Below, in pieces: positions 21,492 to 33,751 of a stretch of DNA of 64,000 nucleotides; positions within the stretch are counted from its first letter, which is position 1; the number at the start of each line of letters is the position of its first letter. The stretch lies in contig CBFFRP010000067.1 of NCBI GenBank assembly GCA_965644295.1, positions 62,001-126,000 of the forward strand. The letters run 5' to 3'. The stretch is from Paraphysomonas bandaiensis. Taxonomy: Eukaryota > Chrysophyceae. The notes beneath the pieces are model-generated. The model did no database searches. It saw nothing but the letters and a program-made list of their open reading frames with translations, and was not told the origin of the DNA. The position numbers and the translations under genes are program-made.

Positions 21492-23861
21492 CTACAAATT
21501 GAAGTTTGAGTCAGGAATAGTCGCATAACCTTGTTTATCCGTATACTTTTTCCAAATACAGAAACCCACTGTCGCGAGAGCAAATCCTAGAAGGAAACCT
21601 CCAGTTCCGAAAAGAGTCGCAGTATCACTATAGTCCCGGGCAGGTGGTCGAACAAAATCATCTCCTTCATTTCGGATAGGTTCTGATCCATCATCGTCAC
21701 CATCCGGGATACGGGAAGGTGCAACAGCAGGTGATGGCTCATCAGCTGAAAAATCCGGATGCAGAAAGTATTTAGTTTCCGCCCCGGCAGGATACTTTTT
21801 GTCGAAATCATCTTGTGTTTTCTGGGCGTCAAATACCATGGGTGGGATACCAACAGGCGACTTTCTCATAGGAGAAGCTTTTCCTGGAGCTCCCCAAAAT
21901 CCAACCTACTTATGGGATGAGAATCGATTATCAAACTTACAGAATGCGCTTACCATCTCGGACCACCAACGCTCGTACCCGATGAAATCTGGTGCGTTCA
22001 AGAAAGATTCAGAATTGGGACGAGTAACCCTATAAAACATTTACCGACACAACATGAGCTGACACAAAGCTTACTTATAGATATCTCGGTACTTCGCCGT
22101 CATGGCCCAGAAGAAGTCCCACCATTCTGCAACCATGTCACCACTGATATCCTCCTGGAAGTCTGAGAGTCGCCCAATGGCATCATCTAGATTGTCCTTA
22201 CTGATAGCTTTGACAGCACTGGCTTCTATTTTACTCTGTGCAGAAAATATCTTTTCTTCCATCTGTTTTTGGAAAGATTGCACGTCACCAATAGTCCATT
22301 TATACCATCTGCTGAGGTAATTGCCCACAACACAATGCGCCCAATAATTCTTCGATCTATCAAGTTTATGCTGGGTCGTGTTGGTAAGTGAAGACGGTGC
22401 TGTTGGAGCTGACGCATAGACTGGTACAAAAGTGCTATGATGAGGAGCATATGGGGCTATCCAAGTAACAGCCCCAACCTCATCTGGTAAGTTTGCACGC
22501 GACTGGGTAATAGCTGAATAAGCTGTGCGCCATATAGATATGGCACGATTAGGGAAGGCAAGGGTCTTGTACTCCGGCCAGTCTAACCCATCCTCATTCT
22601 GCGTAGATAAATATATCACAACAATTATATTAAAATACTATATACTAACCACTAGTTTGCTGTTGGGTGCAGAGCGGATGACGTCTCCAAAGGGTCCAGC
22701 CTCTGGCCCCTCTGTCATATCGAAAGGCGTACCGTCGTAATTGTCTCTGGTCATTGCCATGATATCCTGAAGGTGTAATGGCTTGTGTGGCTTGATACTG
22801 AACGGATATGGCTTATTGCCATCCTTTCCAAAACCGTATGATCCGTATGCATCGGTGAAAGGTGATAGTGGAAGGGAGGGATCCGCCATAGTGAAGACCC
22901 TCCACACCCGCCGAGTTATACCGTGACCCATAGCACCCTCATCAATACCGTACGCCTTCAAGTAATTAAATGGACCTTTACTGGGGTCCCAAAGGTTTGC
23001 GCGTATAGCAACCTCAAATACATTTTTGGAAGCAAGATAATTTTCAGTATCCTCAACATCAATCTCTGTGATGACAAACTGGTTAGCAAGAGCTGAGATA
23101 TGATCATCAGGTACTCGCTGGGCAACCCAAACGGCAGACTCGTGAGTATCATCGGCATTTATGTGAAATATCCAAACCTCACGGGGATCAGATACAGTTA
23201 AAGCCTCGGAACAATCTGCACGTTCAGTTGCTGGTCCCTCCACACAGTAGAAACCGTGGTCCTCCGCCAGCTGGCCCATGAGTTTAATCGCACAGCGGGC
23301 AGTTTCACACCTTTCAAGTGCAACCTCCATTAGAGAACGAACATTAAAGTTAGCCTTCCCTCCAAGCCAACTTGGAGTCGACCACATGCTTGTTGTACAT
23401 GTACTCTCACCAAAGGAGAGTTGCTTCTCGTTCTGGAGAGGATACGAACCCATCGTATAGGCGTAAGTATGCTTAACCTGATCAATAAAGAAGATTGGAT
23501 CCTGTGCTTGCCAGGGGTAAATAGAGGAGTCCTCTGTACCTACAAGATACTCTGGACCATGAATGTTGTACTCCTCTGTCTGTAGGAATCGTGGATAAGG
23601 AGTCCTCTCGCGGAATATGGGTCGCTTACTACCATTCGGCCAATCTCTTGCAGGTACATGAGTGATCCGTATATCACATTCTTGACAATCATTATTATGA
23701 GTGGATATAACAGATCCATCAGCCATTGCTTTGGGTCCTACAGCTATAGCTGTACACTGATCTCTTGGCATAAAGAATTTATTATTATATTCATCATATA
23801 TCTCTCTTCCAAACACTGTATTGGATCCCCATAGCAACAGTATGATAACATTCATCATCAT
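21492..23861 (-). CDS. Membrane-anchored dipeptidase, peptidase family C69
   Basis: Four exons on the minus strand: 23861-22650, 22598-22075, 22029-21954 and 21905-21492, giving 741 aa. A signal peptide (MMMNVIILLLWGSNTVFG) is followed by a short stretch and then Cys36 in CTAIAVGPKAMADGS, the N-terminal-nucleophile position of C69 dipeptidases, which implies removal of a propeptide. Other family segments include STHNNDC, GEST and GPF. Exon 4 adds an acidic, proline-rich stalk and one membrane helix (GTGGFLLGFALATVGFCIW) near the C-terminus, giving a type I membrane enzyme, probably lysosomal or at the cell surface. The family hydrolyses dipeptides. Three consecutive Met codons make the exact start ambiguous by 6 nt. 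Confidence 0.9.
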
Positions 23862-24261
23862 AATCTTTTTTTATTAATCAAAATGCTTGATAATGAATAG
23901 AATTATGAATACTTTAATAGATTCATATGAGATGCATGTATGTATCTATACATACACTGCTGTACAGTCGTGTGTACATGTGTACATAAAAATCAGATGT
24001 TTTTTTTTTTTTTTATTGGACTCTTATGCATCCCATGTGGACAAAACCATATGGTCAAATAATTACATATGAGAATTATATAGATGTTAATATCATAATT
24101 ACATCGGACAAAATTAGTTTTGTAATATATGATAAAGGTCTCTGTTCAACTTGGACATAGACAAAAATGAATAATAAAAAATTGTTTTTTAGACAATAAT
24201 TTTCCAGTACGTAGTGTATGTATGGATGTGTAGATCAAAGCAGTAATAACGTCTATGTACA
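23862..24261. other. Intergenic region
   Basis: AT-rich upstream flank of the dipeptidase gene, with an 18-nt T run near 23998-24014. No gene seen. Confidence 0.5.
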
Positions 24262-24330
24262 CATACAGTCCATACATACATACATACATACATACATACA
24301 TACATACATACATACATACATACATACATA
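24262..24330. repeat. TACA tetranucleotide microsatellite
   Basis: About 17 copies of TACA end directly at the left end of the pogo-like element; a short remnant resumes at 25911 (TACATACATACAG), so the transposon landed inside the array. Confidence 0.9.
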
Positions 24331-25910
24331 CAGTCAGTTCGCGTTATGGTGGACGACGTATGGTGGATATCGCCGTTATAGTGGATGAATTTAGGCTTGG
24401 TACGGGGATTTTTGTATAAAATCCCCGATTTATATACAAACCTATAGTTTTAAATAAAAATCCCTATTTTGGTGGATTGTTGTGAAAAAATTGGTAGGCA
24501 ATATACAGAAAAGTACAATTAATTATCATATAGTCATCTCATATACTTACATCACTGCATCTGTTCGTCTGCTGTATGTAGCGATGTCAGATGAATGCAA
24601 AGGAAGGGTTCATTTCCTAAAGTGGAGAGAAAACTTGTTGAGTACATTAATTTTCGCCAGGAGCACTACAAAGTAGATAAATGCGGGTTGAGCTGGCAAT
24701 TTCTGAAGCAGAAGGCTAAGACTATGCAAAGGTTAGCAATACTAAGAAGCAAGTATATGCTCATACTTAACATTTTTGTACTGTATAGATAATCTATGCG
24801 GATGATGAAGAAGCGCTGAGTTCTTTTCGAGCTTCATCTGGTTGGCTACGTAATGTGTTGAAGAGTCGGAACAATTATGTTCATGTGCATCTTCACGGAG
24901 AAGCTAATGAAATCAGCGATGCTGACGCAGCGGTTGCTATAAGAGTTCAAACAGAAGTTCGGTGAATTATGTGAAATTAATGAAGTACCAATACAGAGAA
25001 TTTTCAACGCCGATCAAACTGGGCTGTATTATGGGAAAACCCCCAACGGAATGTACTGCGAGGCAGAATTGAGTAAGACTATACGGTTTGACAGACGTAT
25101 TACTGTATGGTGGATCAATTCGGTATTTGATCCTTGGTATAAGCGCCGATATGGATCACAGAAATGTCTTATTCTGCTGGACAATTGCTCTTCTCATGTT
25201 GACTTTGAGAGATCCTTATATCCTTCGTACATTACTCTAGTTTTTTTCCCGCCAAAGCTGAGACCCTATGGTCGTAGAAGCTGAAATCGAGGAAGCCAAG
25301 GAGAGCTTCGAAGCTTTTTCTATTTCTCCACTAACAGCTACGGTAGATGATGATGATGATCTAACTGAAACGAGTGTTGATACTACTACCACTTCATCTA
25401 TAGTAACTTTGAATCAATTTCATGATGCAATGCGTGTAGTATACGACTTCACCATGCAAAGTAGTTGTGAAAATGCTCCTGCTATTCACTACAATTTCTT
25501 CAAGAACGCTTGTGAATTGACTAAATGCTACTCACAGGAGCGCACCCAATCTTCGTCACAACGAACGATACAGCATTTTTTCTCTGTCCGAAGACCTAAG
25601 TCAACACTATAACAACGTAGTTAAGAGCTCAGCGCATTCCTATCACGTAATAACAAGGCTTTTTACATAATTATTTATCTGTAGTGCGATAATAGAAAGT
25701 TTTACAAACTAGAGTGTGGAATACGATATTTTAAACATTTACTTAGGGGTTTTCAGTAGAAAACCATGGTTTTATAAGACAAAAACTGTGTTTTTTATAA
25801 AAACCTGGTTATTTGAAGCAAAAACCCGGGTTTTCTAATCGTGGATGGTGCCGTTGTGGTGGACAGTATGGCTTATGGTACACACCATCCACCATAACGC
25901 GAACTGACTG
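24331..25910 (+). mobile_element. Decayed pogo/Tigger-like DNA transposon
   Basis: The 1580-bp element has perfect 23-bp terminal inverted repeats (24331-24353 and 25888-25910, beginning CAGTCAGTTCGCGTTATGG) and TA on each side, as for the Tc1/mariner superfamily. Remnants of a DDE_1 transposase lie inside: FNADQTGLYYG near 25005-25035 and ILLDNCSSH near 25170-25200. The frame is broken by stops and shifts, and the region between these two motifs is much shorter than in intact pogo transposases, so the copy is not autonomous. Degenerate GTGGA-containing units recur just inside both ends. Confidence 0.88.
24595..25612 (+). pseudogene. Broken pogo-type transposase
   Basis: Fragments in different frames carry CENP-B/HTH-like and DDE_1 sequence, then an acidic, threonine-rich tail (25268-25612) ending in a plausible C-terminus. 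Several in-frame stops and a deletion in the catalytic domain show it is inactive. Joining the pieces by introns was considered, but the internal deletion argues for decay. Confidence 0.75.
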
Positions 25911-26282
25911 TACATACATACAGATATCGTATACTGCTATAGGTATACTGTGCTTGCGGATATCCTGCCTATACATGGATATGAAATTGCAACATGCTTA
26001 TTAGGCTGCTAATTGAAATGGTTGATTTGTTCATTAATAGACATTTGTCATCATTGACAACAAGAACATTGCTGAATTGAAACGAGTTTAACATACAATC
26101 AGTGCTTTCTGAGATTGCGTACTACCAAAACGCTTCCATCAATCACTGAACCTCATACATGAAAAAAGTTTGCCAATTGGGGATTGTCATTCTCGCCATA
26201 CAACAATCATAAAAATCAGATTGTCCTCCGTCAAAACTCTTTTCATCACTGAGCAACAATAAGAACCAAAGTCCCCATAATG

Positions 26283-26900
26283 CAGTGGACAGTGCAGTGT
26301 TATTCTCGACAATATAAACGAAGCAAATATTCCGTATGCTATTGGTAGTGCACTTGCCGCTGGTTTATGGTCTATTCCTCGAGTGACGCTTGATGTTGGC
26401 ATGAATGTCTTTGCAGTTGGAACCGAAAAGCACAATCAATTTATCCATCTTCTGGTGAAGAATGGTGGTATATCTTGTGACATGCATGGTAATGAACTGA
26501 AAAACCATGACCCCTTTGCCCATAGTGAACGCGATTTAAGAAAAACACGTAATGAGGATTCAAAGTTGATTTGTTTTTGCCAACGAGCAAACATCTGTCA
26601 ACTCCAGAGTTCATTTTTAAGAAAGGTACAATTGATGGCGAAACGGTCTATTTTCTCGACACAGAGTCAATTTGTGCCTTGAAACTTTTGTGGCGCCGTT
26701 CAAAAGATATTCCTGATATGGAGAGACTCTTTGCGGGAAACTCACAATTGGTTCTTGCGTTCATAACTTCGTTTATGTCGCAGCATGTTGTGGATGGTGA
26801 TGAGTCATGGAAAATCTTTTTCGAGTTGAAACATGCATACATAGTGCACAAAAAGAATAAATTATTGGTAGTTTATTCTTCTGTTTTCATTCTGGAGCAA
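26283..26900 (+). pseudogene. Unidentified coding-like fragment, apparently frameshifted
   Basis: Two overlapping plus-strand frames look protein-like: one from about 26320 (AIGSALAAGLWSIPRVTLDV...) to about 26570, then another from about 26571 to 26924 (FLPTSKHLSTPEF, ...GETVYFLDTESICALKLLW). They read as one protein broken by a frameshift near 26565-26575, since no GT-AG intron fits the junction. I recognise no family. The flanks are non-coding, so this is more likely a relic than a gene. Confidence 0.35.
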
Positions 26901-26924
26901 GATACTGCATATATATGGATTTGA

Positions 26925-28250
26925 TTATTTGAGCTTTTGCGATTCTTAAACTGTTAGCCATGAAAACTGTTCGTAGTATACAGTATTGACTAGCTTCAGC
27001 TCTACCCCCATCAGTAAATTTTAATGACAGTAGAGTAAAATATGATAGCTAGGATGTTGCGAACACTCACAGTTGGAAACGTTAGCGACTGATGTGATGA
27101 CTATACCACTAAAATACTTAACGATATATAACGGTAGTCAACTCAATTGTTGATAGCGCAGCGAATACATGGTAATGAGAGTTCCCCTTTTGATAAACAA
27201 AATAAATACGTGATGAGGGATATGTATTCAGTCACACCTATTACAACGTGCCCCAGGTCCCAGGGTCCGGTAGGGAACATATCCGTGTTGGTCAACAGAA
27301 GGAAGCCAATCTCTTGACTGCAGTCCAATAATAATTATAATTATCATCATTTTTGGTTTTCTACACTGTAATTATACACAGTCTCCCTACGCAATATAGT
27401 AACACAAATCACAGTCATTACTCTTTATTTTTATCTTTAACCTCTCAGATACAAATTCCAAATTACAGTAAAATAATAATTCAATACTTAGATATGAAAC
27501 CTGGTTTACCAGGTTTTGGTATTACCTCGACTTAATTGAAAGATAAGGCTTTCGTTTCGCATCAGATGTGTCACACATGTCATACGTGATGACACTTTGG
27601 TAGCATTACTGTCTTTCTGATTTGAGCGTTGTCGTATTAAGGTCGCTATATATTCTATTTTCATTTCGGAATAAAGAATACCATCTACTTATTATTTTTT
27701 CTATGCCATCACATGACACTATATCTATGCTTGTATTACTCATTTCAGTACCTGTTGCATTTCATGTAGAACTGCTTTACACTTTACATTCAATTCGAAG
27801 TGTTAAAATATAAAAAGCTACCTAGCTATCTACTTTGTAACATTACACACAATACGCATCATAATACCGACCTATATTCCTCAGCACGTCCATAGTAGAT
27901 AAGCGCACAACGACAGCTTTATTGACCAGTTTTCATTCTGTATGATGACGAACAGATTAGAATACAGCTGATTCGAGTAGAATCGTTTCAAAATGGACTT
28001 ATTAGTCAGTGCTAAGAGTAATAAAACATGAAGTAAAACACACTGCAATAATTCTACAGTTTCCAGAATTCAACACGTGAACGCACTGTCTAACTGAGTC
28101 AGAATGATATTGCTAATATACCGTACTGGCACTTCTGAAAGTGCTATAAGTAAATCTGCGTAATGAAATTTACGAAACAAGTATATCGTCGATACATTCT
28201 CGACATAAATATACACACAATATATCATACTCCTGACACGAAGTATGTCA
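26925..28250. other. AT-rich intergenic region
   Basis: About 1.3 kb with no convincing gene. A small palindrome (CCTGGTTTACCAGG) lies near 27498. Confidence 0.5.
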
Positions 28251-31200
28251 TCAGGAAGTTCTCTCCGCTTCGCGAGATGACACCCAGTTGTCAACACCAT
28301 CATCTTGGTCTCCACTGGGACCAAAACTACGACACATATCACCGACGTCTTCTGCAACTTTTGTCTCCCTTGGAGAAACACGCTCTCCGCTCTCAAGATC
28401 CTGACTCGAACCTGGCAGGTGGGCTGTATCTTCTTCTATTAGAGGCATTACCCGACTTGCAACAGGCTTGGCAGGGGAGAAAAGCGACTTCAGGTATCCC
28501 GCTGTAGAGGCGGGAGGGTTGTAAGTGCTGTTTTTGTATGAAGAGTTAGAGGACAGTGATGACGATGCCGAGAGGGTCGGATGCTGGGACATACTCACTG
28601 CCGCTTTACGTGCTTGTCGCTCCTCTTCCAGGGCGTCATCTGGACACAGGAGCTTATATAGTTCGTTACAGCTTATGGACCCATCTCTGTTGAAATCCAT
28701 AGCCTTGAAAAGGCGACGAAACTTGTCGTTGCTAAACACAATATTTACTGTGTCAGTTAATAAAAAAAAGATGTGTATATCCTACCTATAGTGCAAATGC
28801 AGTGCACGCAGAAATTCCCTCACTTCACGTTGATTTAGACTCCCATTGCCGTTACTATCGATATTCTCGAATAAAGTCTCTATGATCTGTAACAGACACA
28901 GTGCACTAGCGTTATCGGCGACTACAGCACAAACTCGTTGTAACAGTACCTCCTTTGCCTCTGCTCCACGAACACCTATTCGGGCCATGATATTCTTTTG
29001 AAGCTGTTCCAGCAAGTGCTGCTGGTCTTCCATCTCCTCCAAGACATGCCCTATACGTAAAACTTAACACTACACAAGTATAGCGCACACTACAAGCTAT
29101 AAGTTTAAATCGTGCCATAACACATGGAAGGGTGGTATATATAATTTTTGGTTGACTGCACCAAATATAGTACCTACCCATTGCATCCATATCTAGCTCA
29201 GATATAGCAGAGAGTAGAGAAGCGGTTTTCACTATCTGTCCTATTACCGGCAAAACAATCACCAAGGGACCCATCCTATATGACAAGTCGTAAATAATAC
29301 AATGCCACGGGAAAATATAGTCTCACATTAGCAGTTGCCAAAGGATCTCATATCTGGTAGCATAATGCACAACTGTAATAAAGTTGGTCACCCACATAGC
29401 TAAGTACAGAGAATTGAGGATAATTCCAAATTCCACAGTCCTGGTGATACAATCTATTATCGACTGTAGCATGCATCTCGGTAAACAAATACCTGAAGTA
29501 TAAGCCCGAGTTACCAAACATGTATATGCAGCTGAAATCCTCTGAGAGCTTCATCTGAGCTTCCTCTTCAACTTCTTGATGCGAAGTGGTGCTAGGGGTA
29601 GTCCGTGACAACTTCATTGTACTACCCGTTGTGCTCAGTATACTTTGAACAGCCCCTAAAAGAGAGCCTCTTCTCTCATTTCCATCAGCACCTTGTTGTT
29701 GCTTTTTTCGTTTGAACTGTACCAACAACCCATTTTCTCGTTAAGACACACGTGACACTACGCAACATACACACCTTTCGTATAGCTGTCATTTGTGCAG
29801 AATTCATACCCTGCAGGGGTGGCTTGACTTGTGATGATTGATGAATCATCCCAACGGGACCTCCAGTCAAAGTCAGCTGCAGCGAGGTCCGTCTCGACTC
29901 CGGCATTTCTTTGACAATTATCCTCGGTTTCTTTTGTATGATGTGATTCACACGCTCCATTCGCTCTTCTATACACAAACATTACAAAAGCACGAAACTA
30001 GACACCGATATTACAACAAACAAATATATACCCGACTTTTCTCTCTCCTCGAAACTCCAACCGCCGAATGGGTTCAGGAGGTGGAGCGCTCGTTTCTAAA
30101 GCACATCGGCATCGTCACAAAAGTTAGCGGACAACTACGCACTACACTTACAGCAAAGCTTGTATCCTCTGCAGCGTCTGTAGACGACGCTCTACTCAGA
30201 CACTCTTTCCCAGCATCCGTACCTTCCCCATGCTTATGAGTCATGCGGTCCACATTATTTCTTAGTGTCGCTAAGGACATGGTGCGCGCTCTTCTTTTTC
30301 CTCCACCTGTGTTTGGCCCCAAGTCAATCTCAACCCGCCGCTGCATTTCATCTTTTAAAGTGGAGGACTCGTCCAGTACCAGGAAGTCTTTATAATCTCC
30401 TACGTCCGTTACACCCGCGTGAGCCAATAGCCTGCACCGACGTCATCTCACAGCGTTTATTGTTTAGAATTACCTGAGGATGTACAGGCGCCCAATTAGA
30501 TACACCACCAGGATATAAACGCTGAGAAGACAGCCGCACACAAAATATAACTGCAGATGTAGGAAGTTACATCTCTCTGTGATGCCATATGGGCCTACTT
30601 CATCTCCATTATTCTCGTCACCATACTTAAACCCTCTACAATTCCAGGTTTTCAATCCCCCAAACCGTATACGTAGGTAATTGATCCCACATAACACCGC
30701 CAACAATGCCCAGCTCGAGTTACTTATGCTTATGATGCGTAGTGAGTACCTCTCAAAGCACCCACTAAGGTACTTTCCAAAGTTAAAGTTTGACGGAATC
30801 CAGTAGGTGTCCCTGAAAACTGAGAAGATAATTTTGAACTCAACCTTGCTGCGAAGGGCGGAGAATGGGAAGCACCTAATATGCATCCACAGCTTACTTG
30901 GGGAAATCAAGTGCAATTCATTCAACACATCAGATACTAAAAGGGAATGAAGCTGATCATAATGTTTAGAGGACATAATTGATAGAGCCATAATATATAA
31001 GGCATGGGCCACGAAGAAAATTGCGACGAAGAAAACAATATATCCAACAAAATCTATCACAGGAACCCACTCCTTGTTCAATATACTGGGCTGTGACGCC
31101 TGAAACATAGCAAAGGCAAAACTCACAAATCCTAATAACCATAAAACATAACAAATATATATTTAAATATGATAAGGGATCACCATTGCTCATTAATTCC

Positions 31201-31420
31201 ATATATATCTTCTGTAACATTTTATTATACGTAGGTGACCGTCCCACACGTAGCTCTAACATCTGAGTCATGTATTCAAATAGGACAAGAAATAATATTG
31301 TCCCAAGAAATGCCACTATACAAACACCATTTATTTGATATATATGTATGTATGTATAGATACTGTACCTGTCGCATACTCCGCATCGATCTCACTCGCT
31401 AAACCGAATCGAAACGTCAT
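28251..31420 (-). CDS. MLO-family seven-TM protein with C-terminal EF-hands
   Basis: Eleven exons on the minus strand: 31420-31369, 31315-31184, 31131-30474, 30431-30152, 30095-30032, 29968-29810, 29736-29515, 29492-29327, 29275-29178, 29050-28786 and 28731-28251, giving 858 aa. MLO features: TM1 plus MELMSNGFVSFAF (as in KEELMLLGFISLLL of plant MLO), the FRDTYWIPSNFNF...KYL segment, the P-x-x-x-L..II TM6 region and the GQIVKTASLLSAISELDMDAM end. The C-terminus carries two EF-hand loops, DSNGNGSLNQRE and DFNRDGSISCNE, then a Ser/Pro-rich tail. MLO proteins are plasma-membrane calcium-linked proteins; calmodulin binding is replaced or supplemented here by built-in EF-hands (inference). Intron 29493-29514 is only 22 nt. 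Bases 28859-28921 could be an in-frame 63-nt intron. Confidence 0.87.
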
Positions 31421-31949
31421 TTGGACAGGATCAGTTCTCTACATTATACCAACAAACATCTGACCACAGTAATATCAATATTCCAGCCTATAAGCTAGAA
31501 GTTAATGTGTAACTGGGAGGGTAAATGAGCGTCATATGCTCTTATGTGTGTGTTCCTCCATAGAAACTGAAGTGTACAGAGTGGATATAAGCGACACCGC
31601 CTTGTATATACATGTACAGTATGTATATGTACAGCCTACAGCCGTTTGTTCTCTATCCAAACTCGTATTAAAAGTGTCGTTGAATAATATTCTTGTAATA
31701 TACTGTATCTGCTGCTCCTCCTGTTGTAACTGATAGAATAGTAGTGATAAAATACGTGTATTGTATTCTATTTGATACTGATATGTACTGCTCTATATGG
31801 TACCGGTGTATGTATGTACAGCAGTACAGTACATCCATGTATGTAGAGAGACGCACTATGGAGGGAGATATCATGACAGTCTATTCAGCTACGACGTATC
31901 AGAGTATCCCACAGATCTGAACACAATTCAACTGAAGAGTCGAATTGAA
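31421..31949. other. Divergent promoter region
   Basis: About 530 bp between the MLO and glycerol kinase starts. AT-rich with GTACAGTATGTA-type repeats near 31610-31640. No gene. Confidence 0.5.
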
Positions 31950-33751
31950 ATGAGTCGATTGCACCGGATATACACATCAACTGTGTTTCGTGGAAAGATT
32001 CATCGTTCTATGAGTAGTTATGTATGTTCTATTGATCAAGGAACGAGTTCGACGAGATTTATGGTATTTGATAAAGCGGGGAATGTTGTAGCGGTGAACC
32101 AGAAGGAGCATACACAGTATTATCCATCTCCTGGTTGTGTGGAACACGATCCTGAAGAGATTTGGAAAAATACAAAGTCTGTCATCGAAGGTGCAATGTC
32201 ATCGGCTAATATCCGAGCTTCTGATATTGCTGCTCTTGGAATCACTAATCAACGTGAAACTACGGTTGTTTGGAATAGGTTCGTAAGGGGCTATGACTAA
32301 GGTTTAATAATGTATTTTTTAACTTGGCAGGCATACTGGTAAGCCATACCACAATGCCTTGGTGTGGAACGATACTCGTACACACCCTATTTGTGAGGAA
32401 CTTGCGAGAGAAGGTGGTCAAAATCGATTCCGCGCCAAAACTGGACTCCCAATATCTCCCTACTTCTCTGGCAGCAAGCTTGTTCATCTTCTGCGGACTG
32501 TGAAAGGGCTGAGGGAAGATGCTGAGAAAGGGGACGCACTTTTCGGAACTATTGACTCCTTTCTGATATGGAAGCTTACTGAAGGAAGAGTACATGCAAC
32601 TGATGTTTCTAATGCATCACGTACGCTCCTGATGGACATCCGTACTTTGCAGTGGGATGAAAAGGAGCAACTTCCAACCTTAGGAATACCACCATGCATG
32701 CTGCCTACTATCAGGCCGTCTTCAGGAGTACTTGGGGAGGTGTCTGGTATTCAATCACTGAAAGGCGTGCCCATATCTGGGGTTCTAGGAGACCAGCAAG
32801 CAGCACTCTTCGGTCAGGCTTGCTTTGAGAAGGGAGAGGCCAAAAGCACCTATGGTACAGGCTGCTTTCTCCTCATGAATACTGGAGAAACTATTGTGCC
32901 TAGCAGTAAGTATTTATACTTGTCCGTGTGTGCAATGCACAAGGTTATTCACTTATTTTATGCAGCGCACGGATTACTGACAACAGTGGCATATCAGCTG
33001 GGTGCAGACAGTGCCCCGGTGTATGCATTGGAAGGGTCTGTCGCCTACAGTGGCTCCCTTATACAGTGGCTGCGAGACAACCTTCAGTTGATTTCTTCTG
33101 CTGCTGAGTGCGAAGAGGTAGCAAAGCAGGTTGAGGATAATGGTGGAGTATATTTTGTACCAGCGTTTGCTGGTTTGTATGCACCGTACTGGAGAGATGA
33201 TGCGCGTGGAGTGATTGTTGGACTCACGGCCTACAATACAAGAGCCCACATTGTAAGAGCTGCACTAGAGTCCACAGCCTTTCAAATCAGAGAGGTAATA
33301 ATGATGTTGTGTGGTAATCGTGTAATTGGGTTGAATGAGTGTTGTAGGTGTTGGAGGCAATGAAAGCTGATGGTGGGGAAAACTCCCAAGTACTGTCTCT
33401 ACGTGTTGACGGTGGTGCTACGAAAAATAATCTCCTAATGCAATTCCAAAGTGACCTTCTTGGTGTACCTTTGCAACGTCCAGTGGTGAATGAAACAACT
33501 GCTTTGGGGTCTGCATATGCAGCAGGACTTGCAGTGGGATACTTTCATTCTCTAAACGAGGTAAAAGAGAGCTGGAAATGTGATAAGACATGGAAGCCAG
33601 ATATGTCACATGAAAAGAGAGACGCACTGGTGAGACATACTTATTACACCTTCTGTTATATATGTAATGTACGTTATTGTATTTTAACTCTTTATCGCAG
33701 ACAAAGAGCTGGAGCAAGGCCATAGAGAAGTCCCTCAATTGGGCAGAATAA
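31950..33751 (+). CDS. GK: Glycerol kinase
   Basis: Five exons: 31950-32278, 32331-32905, 32966-33294, 33348-33629 and 33701-33751, giving 521 aa. It phosphorylates glycerol to glycerol-3-phosphate with ATP. The FGGY fold is clear: [56 protein letters not shown] and [15 protein letters not shown]. The chosen ATG 31950 adds about 20 residues rich in Arg and Ser and without acidic residues, which looks like a mitochondrial presequence; starting at ATG 32010 (MSSYVCSID) would give the bare enzyme. Confidence 0.95.

Noticed and set aside
28070-31316. The MLO locus as an ion channel gene (hydrophobic segments plus EF-hands)
   Set aside because: No pore loop or voltage-sensor pattern; the LMSNGFVSF and GQIVKTASLLSA segments match MLO once spliced.
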